A DNA stretch of 64,000 bases from contig JBFIHA010000016.1 of NCBI GenBank assembly GCA_041602035.1, positions 4,425 through 68,424 on the forward strand. Direction: 5' to 3'. Position numbers and translations under genes: made by a program. Under the pieces are notes generated by a model. That model was not told the DNA's origin. It was given only the letters and a program-made list of their open reading frames with translations, and ran no database searches. Below are positions 39,142-47,773 of this stretch, one piece after another; the stretch's first letter is position 1; every line of letters starts with the position of its first letter. The DNA comes from JAOTVV01 sp041602035. GTDB taxonomy: Bacteria > Gemmatimonadota > Gemmatimonadetes > Gemmatimonadales > GWC2-71-9.

Positions 39142-41946
39142 TCACTGATAGCCGAACAACATCGAATAGATGATGAGCCCGATGAGCGTGAGACCGATGC
39201 CGAGCGCCGTAAAGCCGAACACGCTGAACGCGCGCTGGAGCTTTTTAGGATACGGATCGACGAGGTGACGCTCCAGTTCCCCGCTGGCGACCAGCTCCTG
39301 GTACTCTCTCGGCTTGTCTCGCTTCAGCTCCTCGAGCGGCACCCGGCCGGTAAAAATTACCGGGTCCATAGGGAACTTGTCCGGCCGGAAGTGCGTGTTG
39401 AAGAAATGCACAGTGAAAATGAAGGCCACCGCCAACAGTGCTTCGTCGCTGTGGAGGATCGTTGCCACGTTCACCGACCACCCCGGGATGAGCCTGGTGA
39501 AGAACTCGGGAAACCACAGCAGGATCCCGGTGGAGCCGATCACGAACATCCCCCAGAACACAGCGAAGTAGTCGAACTTCTCCCAATACGTGTAGCGGCC
39601 ATAGTCGGGTCGTGGGCCGCGGCCGGCGAACCACTTGATCGACTGGACGAACTCGTGGAAGTCGCGCTTGGTGAAGATGAGCGACCGATCGGTCCGGATG
39701 AACTTGAGCCACGTGAGGCCGGAGCCCTGCTTCCGCTTCCGGACATCCCACAGGTGGGCACCGAAGATCCCGATCAACGTGACGGCCCCGACGCGATGCA
39801 GGGCACCCGTCGTCGGGAACCCACCCACCAGATTGGCAAACGTCTGGGCCCATGCCATGTACGAGAACTTCAACACCATGCCGGTCAGCGCCAGGATGAA
39901 GAAGCTGACTAGCATCACACCGTGCATCGACCGCTCCCACACCGTGAAGCGCCGTACCACCTTCTCGCCTGACGTCGGCTTTACATGCAGTGCGAGCCCG
40001 GGCGTCCAGAGCAAGCGCCACAACCAGGCCAGGGTATGCAGCGTCGCAAAACCGAGCGTGCCGATCAGAAGAGCCGTCATCCCCCAGAACGTCCAGAACA
40101 GCCACGGGTAGCGCTCGGCATCGTGGTGCGTGGCGTGCGTCAGGTACCCCGTGAAGCGAAGACTGACACCGCTGTGACACTTCGAGCAGGTTGCCACGAC
40201 GTTCCGGCGGCTCAGCGTCGAGAGGGGCTCGGACGTCGGCAGGATATTGTGCGTGCCGTGGCAGTCATAGCATTTCGCCGCCGCGGCGTCGCCGAGCCGC
40301 GACACCTTGCCGTGGAACGTGTCGAAGAACGTCTTCGCTTCGGTCTCGTGACACCGCCCGCACTGCGACATCATCAGGAGTCGGAAGTCCGCGCGGTCCA
40401 CACGCCTGATGGTGTGCGACGTGTGACAGTCCTCGCAGGTGGGGAGGCTATCCGTCGAGGTGCGAGTTGCCCCGGGTGCGTGGATGCTCTTCGCGAACTC
40501 CTCGGCGATGCCATGGTGACATGCGCCACAGGTCGCCGCCAAGTTCTTTCGGTTCACCGTCGATTTCGGGTCGGACGCAGGCAGCTCACCGTGCGCCGTG
40601 TGGCAGCTTCCGCACGTGGCCGTAACCAGCAAGCCGCTCTGGAACAGGCCCTTCCCGTGGATGCTCAGCTCGTAGCTCTCGACCGGCGCCGGCACATGGG
40701 GAATGATCCGCACCGCCGCCTTCTCGCCCTGCCGGTGGCACTGGGCGCACAGTTGTGGAACGTTCCGCGGAAACGTCGGCGACCGCGGATTCAGTCGATC
40801 TTGCGTGGCATGCCGATCGTGGCAGTCGAGGCAGCGTGGCGCGTCCTCGTCACCCTCCGCGGCAAGTTTCCCGTGGATCCCTCCGTTGTATTCGTCCACT
40901 CGGGCGGCGTGGCAGATGGCGCAGTCCACCGGGTTCTGGATGGCGGCACACGGACGGGCAAGGGCCGGGTTCACCTCGACGTGGCATTGGGCGCAGGCCG
41001 TCCCGCCGTGTTCGTTGGCACCGTAGGCATCGGCATCCACGAACAGCGACACCGTGTCGCCGCGGGCGACGCCTCGGAGATCTCGGTCCCCATGACACCG
41101 GAGGCAGTCCCGGTTGGCGACACCCGCATCGTAGAACACGCGCCGAATCCGATGGGGGGAGTGGCAGTCCACACACGCTGGGATCTTGTGCGGCTCGTCC
41201 TCCCACAGCCGCCCCTCGATCACCTGCCGGTGGACCTGCTCGATTTGGGCATGGCACTGCATGCAGGTCGCCGCCACGTTCCTGACGTGGATGCTCGACC
41301 GCGGATCGGTGTGCGGCAGGATCTGGTGAGAGGTGTGGCACGACGTGCACACCGCCGTGACCGTGAGGCCCTGCCGGAACAGGCCCGTGCCGTGAATCGA
41401 CTCCGAGTAGTTCTCGAGGATGCTGTCCTGCGGGATCGTTGGCCGGCGCGAGACCGGCGTGCCTTCTTGGTGGCATTCGCCGCACAAGAAGGGAATGTTC
41501 ATGACTCGGGTCGGCGACAGCGGATCCCGATGAGACCGGATGTTGTGCTGCCCGTGGCAATCCGTGCAGCTCGGGGCCAAACGGTCGCCGCGCGCAGCAG
41601 CCTGCCCGTGCAGGGAGGTACGGTGCTGTTGGGCCTGACCCGCGTGACACAGACCGCAGTCGACGCGCGGACGTGGCTCGGGATGGGGAAAGTCCATTCC
41701 CTGATGACACATCGCGCATGGGACGCCTGCGGGACCATGCACAGAGCGCTCCAGCGTCCGGGTCGAGACGTGCAACCGGGCGCTGTCGCGCGCCCCGGCA
41801 AACATCTGCCCGTTCCCGTGACACACGAGGCACGGATCGCCTTCCTGCGCGCTGGCCGACGAGACACCAACGATGAGGAACGCAAGCGTCGCCGCAATGC
41901 CGACGGCAACGACAGGAAAACAGCGCTCACGATGCGACGGTGTCAT
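39142..41946 (-). CDS. 19-heme cytochrome fused to a cytochrome b membrane domain
   Basis: 934 residues from the ATG at 41946 (GGGGGGAGG upstream). After a signal helix, 19 CXXCH motifs run from about residue 36 to 600, with internal repeats of the pattern CxxCHxxHxxxP-DP-S-N-ATCxxCH. Then about six membrane helices follow (from about 620), with histidines placed like the heme-b ligands of formate-dehydrogenase gamma/HydC-type cytochrome b (SMHGVMLVSFF, LHRVGAVTLIGIFGAHLW, HSDEALLAVAFIFTVHFF). Geobacter CbcL is a similar fusion with nine hemes. Likely a quinol-oxidising electron injector. Confidence 0.9.
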   Translation of the reverse strand: MTPSHRERCFPVVAVGIAATLAFLIVGVSSASAQEGDPCLVCHGNGQMFAGARDSARLHVSTRTLERSVHGPAGVPCAMCHQGMDFPHPEPRPRVDCGLCHAGQAQQHRTSLHGQAAARGDRLAPSCTDCHGQHNIRSHRDPLSPTRVMNIPFLCGECHQEGTPVSRRPTIPQDSILENYSESIHGTGLFRQGLTVTAVCTSCHTSHQILPHTDPRSSIHVRNVAATCMQCHAQIEQVHRQVIEGRLWEDEPHKIPACVDCHSPHRIRRVFYDAGVANRDCLRCHGDRDLRGVARGDTVSLFVDADAYGANEHGGTACAQCHVEVNPALARPCAAIQNPVDCAICHAARVDEYNGGIHGKLAAEGDEDAPRCLDCHDRHATQDRLNPRSPTFPRNVPQLCAQCHRQGEKAAVRIIPHVPAPVESYELSIHGKGLFQSGLLVTATCGSCHTAHGELPASDPKSTVNRKNLAATCGACHHGIAEEFAKSIHAPGATRTSTDSLPTCEDCHTSHTIRRVDRADFRLLMMSQCGRCHETEAKTFFDTFHGKVSRLGDAAAAKCYDCHGTHNILPTSEPLSTLSRRNVVATCSKCHSGVSLRFTGYLTHATHHDAERYPWLFWTFWGMTALLIGTLGFATLHTLAWLWRLLWTPGLALHVKPTSGEKVVRRFTVWERSMHGVMLVSFFILALTGMVLKFSYMAWAQTFANLVGGFPTTGALHRVGAVTLIGIFGAHLWDVRKRKQGSGLTWLKFIRTDRSLIFTKRDFHEFVQSIKWFAGRGPRPDYGRYTYWEKFDYFAVFWGMFVIGSTGILLWFPEFFTRLIPGWSVNVATILHSDEALLAVAFIFTVHFFNTHFRPDKFPMDPVIFTGRVPLEELKRDKPREYQELVASGELERHLVDPYPKKLQRAFSVFGFTALGIGLTLIGLIIYSMLFGYQ

Positions 41947-42095
41947 CGACCTCCCCCCTCCACAACACGCTGCCCGCCAGACGTTTAGCGATGCGCAACG
42001 CAAATGTAGTGAGCCATCGGAGCACCCGAGGCTCCTTAAAGGAAGTCTCATGCAGAATTCGAAATGGGGGTTTTCGAGTACGGTATTTTCCGGGT

Positions 42096-42112
42096 GCCCG
42101 TATGGCACGGGC
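42096..42112 (+). promoter_or_regulatory. Stem-loop next to the 11-heme ribosome site
   Basis: GCCCGT-ATGGC-ACGGGC, a perfect 6-bp hairpin, ends two bases before GGAGGGG (42114-42120), the Shine-Dalgarno sequence for the ATG at 42123. In mRNA it may affect ribosome access. It could be accidental in such GC-rich DNA. Confidence 0.35.
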
Positions 42113-42122
42113 CGGAGGGGAT

Positions 42123-43508
42123 ATGTCAGAGCTCTCGCGGGTGGAGTTCTGCGTGGGCGGTCGGGGCGGGCCAGTGGCGGACACCGTATCCCCCGACCAG
42201 ACAACGCAGGGTGCGGCCAGGTGGTGTGCGTTGACCGCCTGCGGTGTGGCCTGTCACCTGATGTTGGCAGCCACGCTCGTCCTTCTCATCCCCTCGTTGG
42301 CGACCGCACAGAGCTGTTTGGCGTGTCACGGCAGCCACGAATTCATGGCCGGCGTCACCGGTGACTCCGCGCGCGCTGCACGCCTGTCCGTCGACCCATC
42401 CGAGTTTGCATCCACGGTGCACGGCGCCCTGGGATTCTCGTGCGACGCCTGTCATGTGGACATCGGGGATTTTCCTCATGGCGCGTCGGGTCGGGTCAAC
42501 TGCGGCGGCTGCCACTCTCGGGAACGCGAGCAGCTCGCCCACAGCGTCCACGGACGGCCCCATCCCCTCACCGGGGAGGAGCCGGCCGCATGCGTGGATT
42601 GCCACAGCGACCACCATATCCGTCGGCACACCGACCCCCGTTCCACCGTCTACCGGCTCACACAGTTCGAGACGTGCGCCGTGTGTCACGAAGACGCCGA
42701 CCGGATGCGCCGGTTCGGGCAAGAGAACGTTCTCACTGTAGCGAGCTATCTGAACAGCGTGCATGGACGGGGGCTCTTGGCCAAGGGGCTCACGGTGGCC
42801 CCGGTCTGCACTGACTGCCACGGCGAGCGCGGCTCCGGCGCCCACGAGATTCAGGAGGTGGCCGAAGCAGCCTGTCCCATGCACCGGGAGCGAGTGGTCG
42901 AGACCTGTGGCCGGTGCCACGCTGGCATCACGGCCCAGTACGACCGCGGCATCCACGGCGAGCAGTTCCGCGAAGGCAATCTGGACGCCCCGACCTGCAT
43001 CTCCTGTCACGCCGAGCACGGTATCCAGGCAGTGGCAAGTCCCGCATCGGGTGTCAACCCTCGACACATCTCGCGCACCTGCACGGCCTGTCACGATCAG
43101 GAGGAGTTCAACGCCAAATACGGGCTGGGCGTGGCCCGAGGGCGGACGTTCGAGCGCTCGTTCCACGGCATCGCGCTGCGGAGCGGCCAACTCACGGTTG
43201 CGAACTGTGAGAGCTGCCACGGCGCGCACGAGATCCTCCCCTCGAGCAACCCCCGGTCATCCATCCACGCGGGCAACCTGATGGCGACCTGCGGAAGCTG
43301 CCACCCCGGCATCGGCAAGGGGGTCGCCCAAGGCCGGATCCACGTGGTGTCATTCGTGGACGAGCAATCGACGCTCGGGCTCGCGGTGCAGTGGTTCTAC
43401 ATTCTTGTCATTGGGGTGACCGTGCTCTATGCGGTCGGCCTCATCGCGCTGGATCAGTACCGGTACCGGGTCGTCGATCCTCGACGCGGCAGAGGCAGTC
43501 ATGCCTGA
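42123..43508 (+). CDS. 11-heme cytochrome with C-terminal membrane anchor
   Basis: 461 residues from the ATG at 42123, chosen for GGAGGGGAT just upstream. The signal helix comes late (about 42-62). Eleven CXXCH motifs follow (CLACH, CDACH, CGGCH, CVDCH, CAVCH, CTDCH, CGRCH, CISCH, CTACH, CESCH, CGSCH), then a helix at about 425-447. The heme part is clearly related to the first third of the divergent 19-heme protein, and the anchor sits where that protein's first membrane helix lies. Its stop overlaps the cytochrome b start by eight bases, so the two make one complex. Confidence 0.9.
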   Translation: MSELSRVEFCVGGRGGPVADTVSPDQTTQGAARWCALTACGVACHLMLAATLVLLIPSLATAQSCLACHGSHEFMAGVTGDSARAARLSVDPSEFASTVHGALGFSCDACHVDIGDFPHGASGRVNCGGCHSREREQLAHSVHGRPHPLTGEEPAACVDCHSDHHIRRHTDPRSTVYRLTQFETCAVCHEDADRMRRFGQENVLTVASYLNSVHGRGLLAKGLTVAPVCTDCHGERGSGAHEIQEVAEAACPMHRERVVETCGRCHAGITAQYDRGIHGEQFREGNLDAPTCISCHAEHGIQAVASPASGVNPRHISRTCTACHDQEEFNAKYGLGVARGRTFERSFHGIALRSGQLTVANCESCHGAHEILPSSNPRSSIHAGNLMATCGSCHPGIGKGVAQGRIHVVSFVDEQSTLGLAVQWFYILVIGVTVLYAVGLIALDQYRYRVVDPRRGRGSHA

Positions 43509-44217
43509 GTGGACACCGTACGAGCATGACCTGGACCGCATTACGGTCACCCGGTTCACACGTCACGAGCGGATTCAGCACGTCATTCTGATTGTGAGCT
43601 TCGCGCTCCTCATCATGACGGGTCTGCCAATGCTACTCGGGACAGGCGTCGGCGGCGCGTTCTCGTTGCGCACGTGGGTGCACCACCTCGCCGGCGCGAC
43701 CCTGATCGTGCTCGCGCTGTACCACACGTTCTGGATCCTCCTCACCGAGGAAGGGCGTCGAGATTTCGGCAGCGTCATGCCGCGCGTGCAGGACGTCAGA
43801 GACCTCGTGCACTTCGTCAAGTACCATTTGGGGAAGACGGACGATCCGCCGCACTTCGACAAGTTCGACCCCTTCGAGAAGTTCGAGTATTTCGCCGTGG
43901 TCTGGGGATCGATCGTCATGATCGTGACCGGACTCATGATGTGGTTCTTCGAGCTGACCCTCTGGGTGTTTCCGAAGTGGGTGTACGATCTCGTGTTGCT
44001 CATCCATGGATACGAGGCGGTGCTCGCCTTCCTGGCGGTCATCCTCGGCCACCTCTACAACGTGCACCTCAAGCCGGGTGTGTTTCCAATGAGTCGGGTC
44101 TGGCTGGATGGAAGGATGACCTTGCGGAGGTTGAAGGAGCACCATCCCCTCGCGTACGAGCGCTGGCTCAAGGCGCAACGGATCCAGCGTGGGGAGACCG
44201 CCGAGCAGGCGTCCTGA
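43501..44217 (+). CDS. Cytochrome b, formate-dehydrogenase-gamma type
   Basis: 238 residues with four membrane helices (about 25-47, 57-79, 128-152 and 165-190). Histidines in RHERIQHVILIVSF, RTWVHHLAGATLIVLALYH and LLIHGYEAVLAFLAVILGHLYNVH are the likely heme-b ligands. FEKFEYFAVVWGS and PGVFPMSRVWLDGRM resemble the matching part of the 19-heme fusion. It overlaps the 11-heme gene, and together they form a quinone-linked electron-transfer unit. Confidence 0.88.
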   Translation: MPEWTPYEHDLDRITVTRFTRHERIQHVILIVSFALLIMTGLPMLLGTGVGGAFSLRTWVHHLAGATLIVLALYHTFWILLTEEGRRDFGSVMPRVQDVRDLVHFVKYHLGKTDDPPHFDKFDPFEKFEYFAVVWGSIVMIVTGLMMWFFELTLWVFPKWVYDLVLLIHGYEAVLAFLAVILGHLYNVHLKPGVFPMSRVWLDGRMTLRRLKEHHPLAYERWLKAQRIQRGETAEQAS

Positions 44218-44240
44218 CCCTCACCCACACCGGCACCGCC

Positions 44241-44495
44241 CTATCGACGACCGGCCGCCTTCACGGACTCCGCGCAGCGGACGCAGAACTCCGAACGCTT
44301 GAGATCTACCTCCTCAACGTAGGTCGACGCACGCATCACACAGCCGGGGTCAGGACAGTGCACGAGGCCGAACGCGTGGCCGAGTTCGTGGACCGCCTCC
44401 TTGATGGCCCAATCGACCAACAGGCCCTCATCAGGCGGGAGTCCATGGTACTCCGTGCGCAACCGGGGCGTGGACGCGATGGCGCCGGGACCGTC
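44241..44495 (-). pseudogene. Archaemetzincin remnant (C-terminal half only)
   Basis: Translation from 44495 reads DGPGAIASTPRLRTEYHGLP..., then KEAVHELGHAFGLVHC, PGCVMRAS and EFCVRCAES before the stop at 44241. HEXXHXXGXXH plus the paired cysteines is the archaemetzincin zinc-metallopeptidase signature. The usual N-terminal half of about 90-100 residues is missing: upstream on the same strand lies the 3' end of the 22-heme gene. A truncated, probably non-functional leftover is most likely. A TTG at 44462 would make a 73-residue product that still holds the zinc site. Confidence 0.8.
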
Positions 44496-44505
44496 GAGCT
44501 GGGTC

Positions 44506-46524
44506 CTACGTCCCGCCGCTCAGGGGCGCCACCTCATGGCACAACTCGCAGGCTACCGGGGCATTGTGGTCCACCCGATCCACATGGCACGTCGTGCACA
44601 CTTGGCGCGTCCACTTGGTCACGCCCGCCACTTGTTCACCGTGGCACTGACTGCACTGCAGGTGCGCGAATGAACGGTCGTGCTTGGCCTTGACCCCCTC
44701 CCGATGGCAGTTCGCGCACGTCGCCTCGGGCTGATGGTGGGCGTCATGGCACTGGGTACACTCGACGCCCGAGGCATCCATCGCCGGCGGTTGATGGCAC
44801 GCCGCGCATGGGAGACCCGCAGCAGTATGTGACGCGTGGGGGAAGGCGCCGACGGTGTGTTCCACGGGATCGACCGGTGCGCCCTGCGGACCCGCGTGGC
44901 ACGTGGAGCAGTCGAGCGGTCGTGTCGTACTGTGATGGCAGCTGGAGCACGCCGCTCCCGAGCCTACGACCGTCTTGCCATGGTCTTCCATGGGGCTGTG
45001 GCAGGTCGTACATGAGAGCCCCGAGCCGATCACGTGTCGCTCGTGGTTGAATCTCCGGCCTTCGAACGGCACCGTGCGGCGCTCGACGCCGAGATGGCAC
45101 TGGAGACACACGTTCTCGCCAAGGTTCGGCCCGAGGTCGACGGCCGGTACCACATAGGGCAGCTTGCCGATGCGCACCGCTTCGCGCACGAGATCCAGGG
45201 TGGCGCGGAGGAGCTTGTCCGCGTACCCGATGTTGTGGGCGCCCTTCCCCTGCTCGAGGAACCTCACGTTCTCGCGGGCCATGGCGAGCAAACTGTCGAC
45301 CGGCGCTCGGGTGCCCGTCGCCGCTGAGCTCGCGCGACGTTCAGCCGACCGCACGACTGGTTCCACGGCGCGTAACTTCCGATCCATCTCGCGCTGCCAT
45401 GCGGGCAGGATGTTCACGTATTCGATGCCGTGGCACGAGAGGCACGAGGCTTCGCCGGCGAACCGTACCTGTTCGTGTCCCCGGACCTGCTTCGTGAGCT
45501 CATGACAGCCGGTGCAGGACACGCGAGCCTGGAACATCGCGCTTGGCTGGCTCTCGGTGCCGTGTCCGCCCATGCCCGCATAGAGCCGTTGCTGGGCCTC
45601 GTGCACGCGGCGATGACATGAGGCGCAGTCGAGGTCGGCGGTCTGGCTCAACGCCACTGAGCGGTGCTCGATGGGCATGTGGCACTGCGCGCACTCGACA
45701 TTGTGCTCGGCAATGTGCGTCTCGTGCACGAGCGTCGTATTGCCGAATGCCTCGATCCGATCCGGTTCGTTGTGACAGGTGTAGCAGCGCGCTTCGTCAG
45801 CGGCCCCCGATCCAGTCACCACCTGCTCATGACACGATGTGCACGACACGAGATCACGCACGTACTGTGGATGATCGACCACGAACCCCGCAGGCGACAC
45901 GATGCGTGGTGGCTCGCGATGACAGCTGACGCAGCCTGTGACCGGGTCGTCGCGCGGGGCATCCTTGAAGTGGCAGAGGTTGCACGTCTCCGGCGTGACG
46001 GCCACATGGTTGCCCTGCACGATCTGGGAGTGACAGCTCGTGCACCGGAGTTGCTTGCCACGACGGAGTTCTCCGAGATGCTGGGTGTGATCGAACCGCA
46101 CTACGATGTCGCTGCGGCCCGGATTGGGGTTGTAGCTCACCACCCCTTCAACCTTCCGCAACGAGTGGCAGCCCGATCGGAGACACGCCGCATCTTCGAT
46201 CTCCGCCCACGGCTTGGTTCCATACGCGCCGGTCACGTACTTCACCACCTGGTTCGCCGCCTGGATCTTCCCCATGGCCTCGGCCCGGAGACCCGGCGCG
46301 TAGTGGCACTTGATGCACGGGACATCGTTGTGGGTGGAGGTGGCCCAGGAGTCGTAGTACGGCTGCATGTTGTGGCACTTCTTGCAGAAGCTGGGCTGGG
46401 CACTGTACTCAATGAACCCCACCGCCCCCACCGTCGACAAGATGACGGCCAGGACACCCAGTTGGACTGCCAGTTTCAGCGGCCGCGAGAGCTTCCGAAA
46501 CTGTTTGACTGCACGCTCAACCAT
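44506..46524 (-). CDS. 22-heme NapC/NirT-like membrane cytochrome
   Basis: 672 residues from the ATG at 46524, overlapping the upstream stop by eight bases. One N-terminal helix (about 17-40), then FCKKCHNMQPYYDSW and CIKCHYAPG, the NapC/NirT quinol-dehydrogenase entry. In all there are 21 CXXCH motifs and one CX4CH (CLRSGCH, third), so 22 hemes are expected. A heme-free helical stretch lies at about 355-430. NapC-type proteins have four hemes; here 18 more are added. It could take electrons from quinol directly and carry them far into the periplasm. Confidence 0.88.
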   Translation of the reverse strand: MVERAVKQFRKLSRPLKLAVQLGVLAVILSTVGAVGFIEYSAQPSFCKKCHNMQPYYDSWATSTHNDVPCIKCHYAPGLRAEAMGKIQAANQVVKYVTGAYGTKPWAEIEDAACLRSGCHSLRKVEGVVSYNPNPGRSDIVVRFDHTQHLGELRRGKQLRCTSCHSQIVQGNHVAVTPETCNLCHFKDAPRDDPVTGCVSCHREPPRIVSPAGFVVDHPQYVRDLVSCTSCHEQVVTGSGAADEARCYTCHNEPDRIEAFGNTTLVHETHIAEHNVECAQCHMPIEHRSVALSQTADLDCASCHRRVHEAQQRLYAGMGGHGTESQPSAMFQARVSCTGCHELTKQVRGHEQVRFAGEASCLSCHGIEYVNILPAWQREMDRKLRAVEPVVRSAERRASSAATGTRAPVDSLLAMARENVRFLEQGKGAHNIGYADKLLRATLDLVREAVRIGKLPYVVPAVDLGPNLGENVCLQCHLGVERRTVPFEGRRFNHERHVIGSGLSCTTCHSPMEDHGKTVVGSGAACSSCHHSTTRPLDCSTCHAGPQGAPVDPVEHTVGAFPHASHTAAGLPCAACHQPPAMDASGVECTQCHDAHHQPEATCANCHREGVKAKHDRSFAHLQCSQCHGEQVAGVTKWTRQVCTTCHVDRVDHNAPVACELCHEVAPLSGGT

Positions 46525-47773
46525 GACTCGCCCTTCCGAGCTCTCGTAGCTTGAACGCCGCGAAGGCAATGCCCGAGAGCGTCAAGAACCAGATGGGGAT
46601 CAACAGGAGGTTGTGCTCCCACCGTTCCTCTGCGTACGCCTCCGCCGTGGAACGAATCACCGCGGCGTTCGACCGCAGCTCACGCCCAAGGGCCTCGAGC
46701 TGCTCGAGATCGAGCGAATGCTGTACCTTGGCCAACTGCTGATATGCCGTGAACGCCGCCCGATACCGAAAGCGCTCGTCCGACACGTCGCGACCCATCC
46801 GGATCATCCGGTCGATGGCCTCCTCGGCCAGCTCCAGCTCAGCGCGCGCGTGGAGCACCTGCTCTTCGATTTCCTCGCCAAGCCCCGCCATGCGGCTGTC
46901 GGCCGCATGGCACGTTACACACAGCTCACTGATCTGTTCCGGCGGAAGCCGTTCACTGCCGTGGTTGGAGTGGCACCCCAGACAGCCGGGGATGCGCCCG
47001 GCCAGCGATGGAGTGCCATGCGGGCCCTCGTACAGTGCTTCGGCGAGCAGGACGTGGCACTTACCGCACACGTGGTCGATCTCCGTCACGTCGGGTGGCA
47101 GCGCCGCGTGCGAGCCGTGGCAACCGACGCACGTCGGCGCCGCGAAGTTCCGCTCCTCGAAGATCGCCTTGCCGTGGGCGCCGGCCTCGAAGCGGGCCAG
47201 CTGATCCACCGACAGCCCGTATTTCCGCATGAGGGCGTCGTCGTCGTGGCAACGCCCGCAGGTCCGTGGGATGTTCGTAGGATGCACCATGCTGCGCGCA
47301 TCGTTCGCCGGACGGATCGTGTGGGCTTCGTGACAGTCGGTGCAGGTCGGGGCGTCGACGTTGTCACGCCCAATGAGCAGTTCCCCGTGGCGACTGGTGC
47401 GGAACTCCGCCAGCTGGTCGGCGGCCAGTCCGTATTGCCGCATCTGATTCGGATCCGAGTGGCAAGACGCACACAGCTCGATCGTGGCCCGCTTCGACGG
47501 TACGCCCACGAATCGACCGCGGTGAGCGGCCGGGACCTCCACCTGTGACGGATCACCACCGTGACAAGAGTGACAGCGAATGCCGCGTTCTGCATGCGCG
47601 CCCTGGGCGAATGCCCGGCGCATGTCGGCATGGCACACGATGCATCCATAGGTCGAGGCGTCCTGCGTGACCTGCCCAGGCTGTTGGCCGACGAGCCGAC
47701 CCGCGTCACGGGCGACGAGTGGGGAGAGACCGGCGAGGGCGCCGATCGCTGCACACAGTGCCAGGCGACTCAT
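46517..47773 (-). CDS. 9-heme cytochrome with C-terminal anchor (module B)
   Basis: 418 residues, starting at an ATG that overlaps the cytochrome b stop (ATGA). Nine CXXCH motifs (CIVCH, CHSCH, CASCH, CTDCH, CGRCH, CVGCH, CGKCH, CLGCH, CVTCH) lie between residues 44 and 290. A heme-free helical region (about 300-380) and a membrane helix near 390-408 close the protein. The same layout, heme count and motif order occur in the module A protein at 53052-54317. It probably takes the place of cytochrome c1 in a bc-type complex. Confidence 0.9.
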   Translation of the reverse strand: MSRLALCAAIGALAGLSPLVARDAGRLVGQQPGQVTQDASTYGCIVCHADMRRAFAQGAHAERGIRCHSCHGGDPSQVEVPAAHRGRFVGVPSKRATIELCASCHSDPNQMRQYGLAADQLAEFRTSRHGELLIGRDNVDAPTCTDCHEAHTIRPANDARSMVHPTNIPRTCGRCHDDDALMRKYGLSVDQLARFEAGAHGKAIFEERNFAAPTCVGCHGSHAALPPDVTEIDHVCGKCHVLLAEALYEGPHGTPSLAGRIPGCLGCHSNHGSERLPPEQISELCVTCHAADSRMAGLGEEIEEQVLHARAELELAEEAIDRMIRMGRDVSDERFRYRAAFTAYQQLAKVQHSLDLEQLEALGRELRSNAAVIRSTAEAYAEERWEHNLLLIPIWFLTLSGIAFAAFKLRELGRASHG

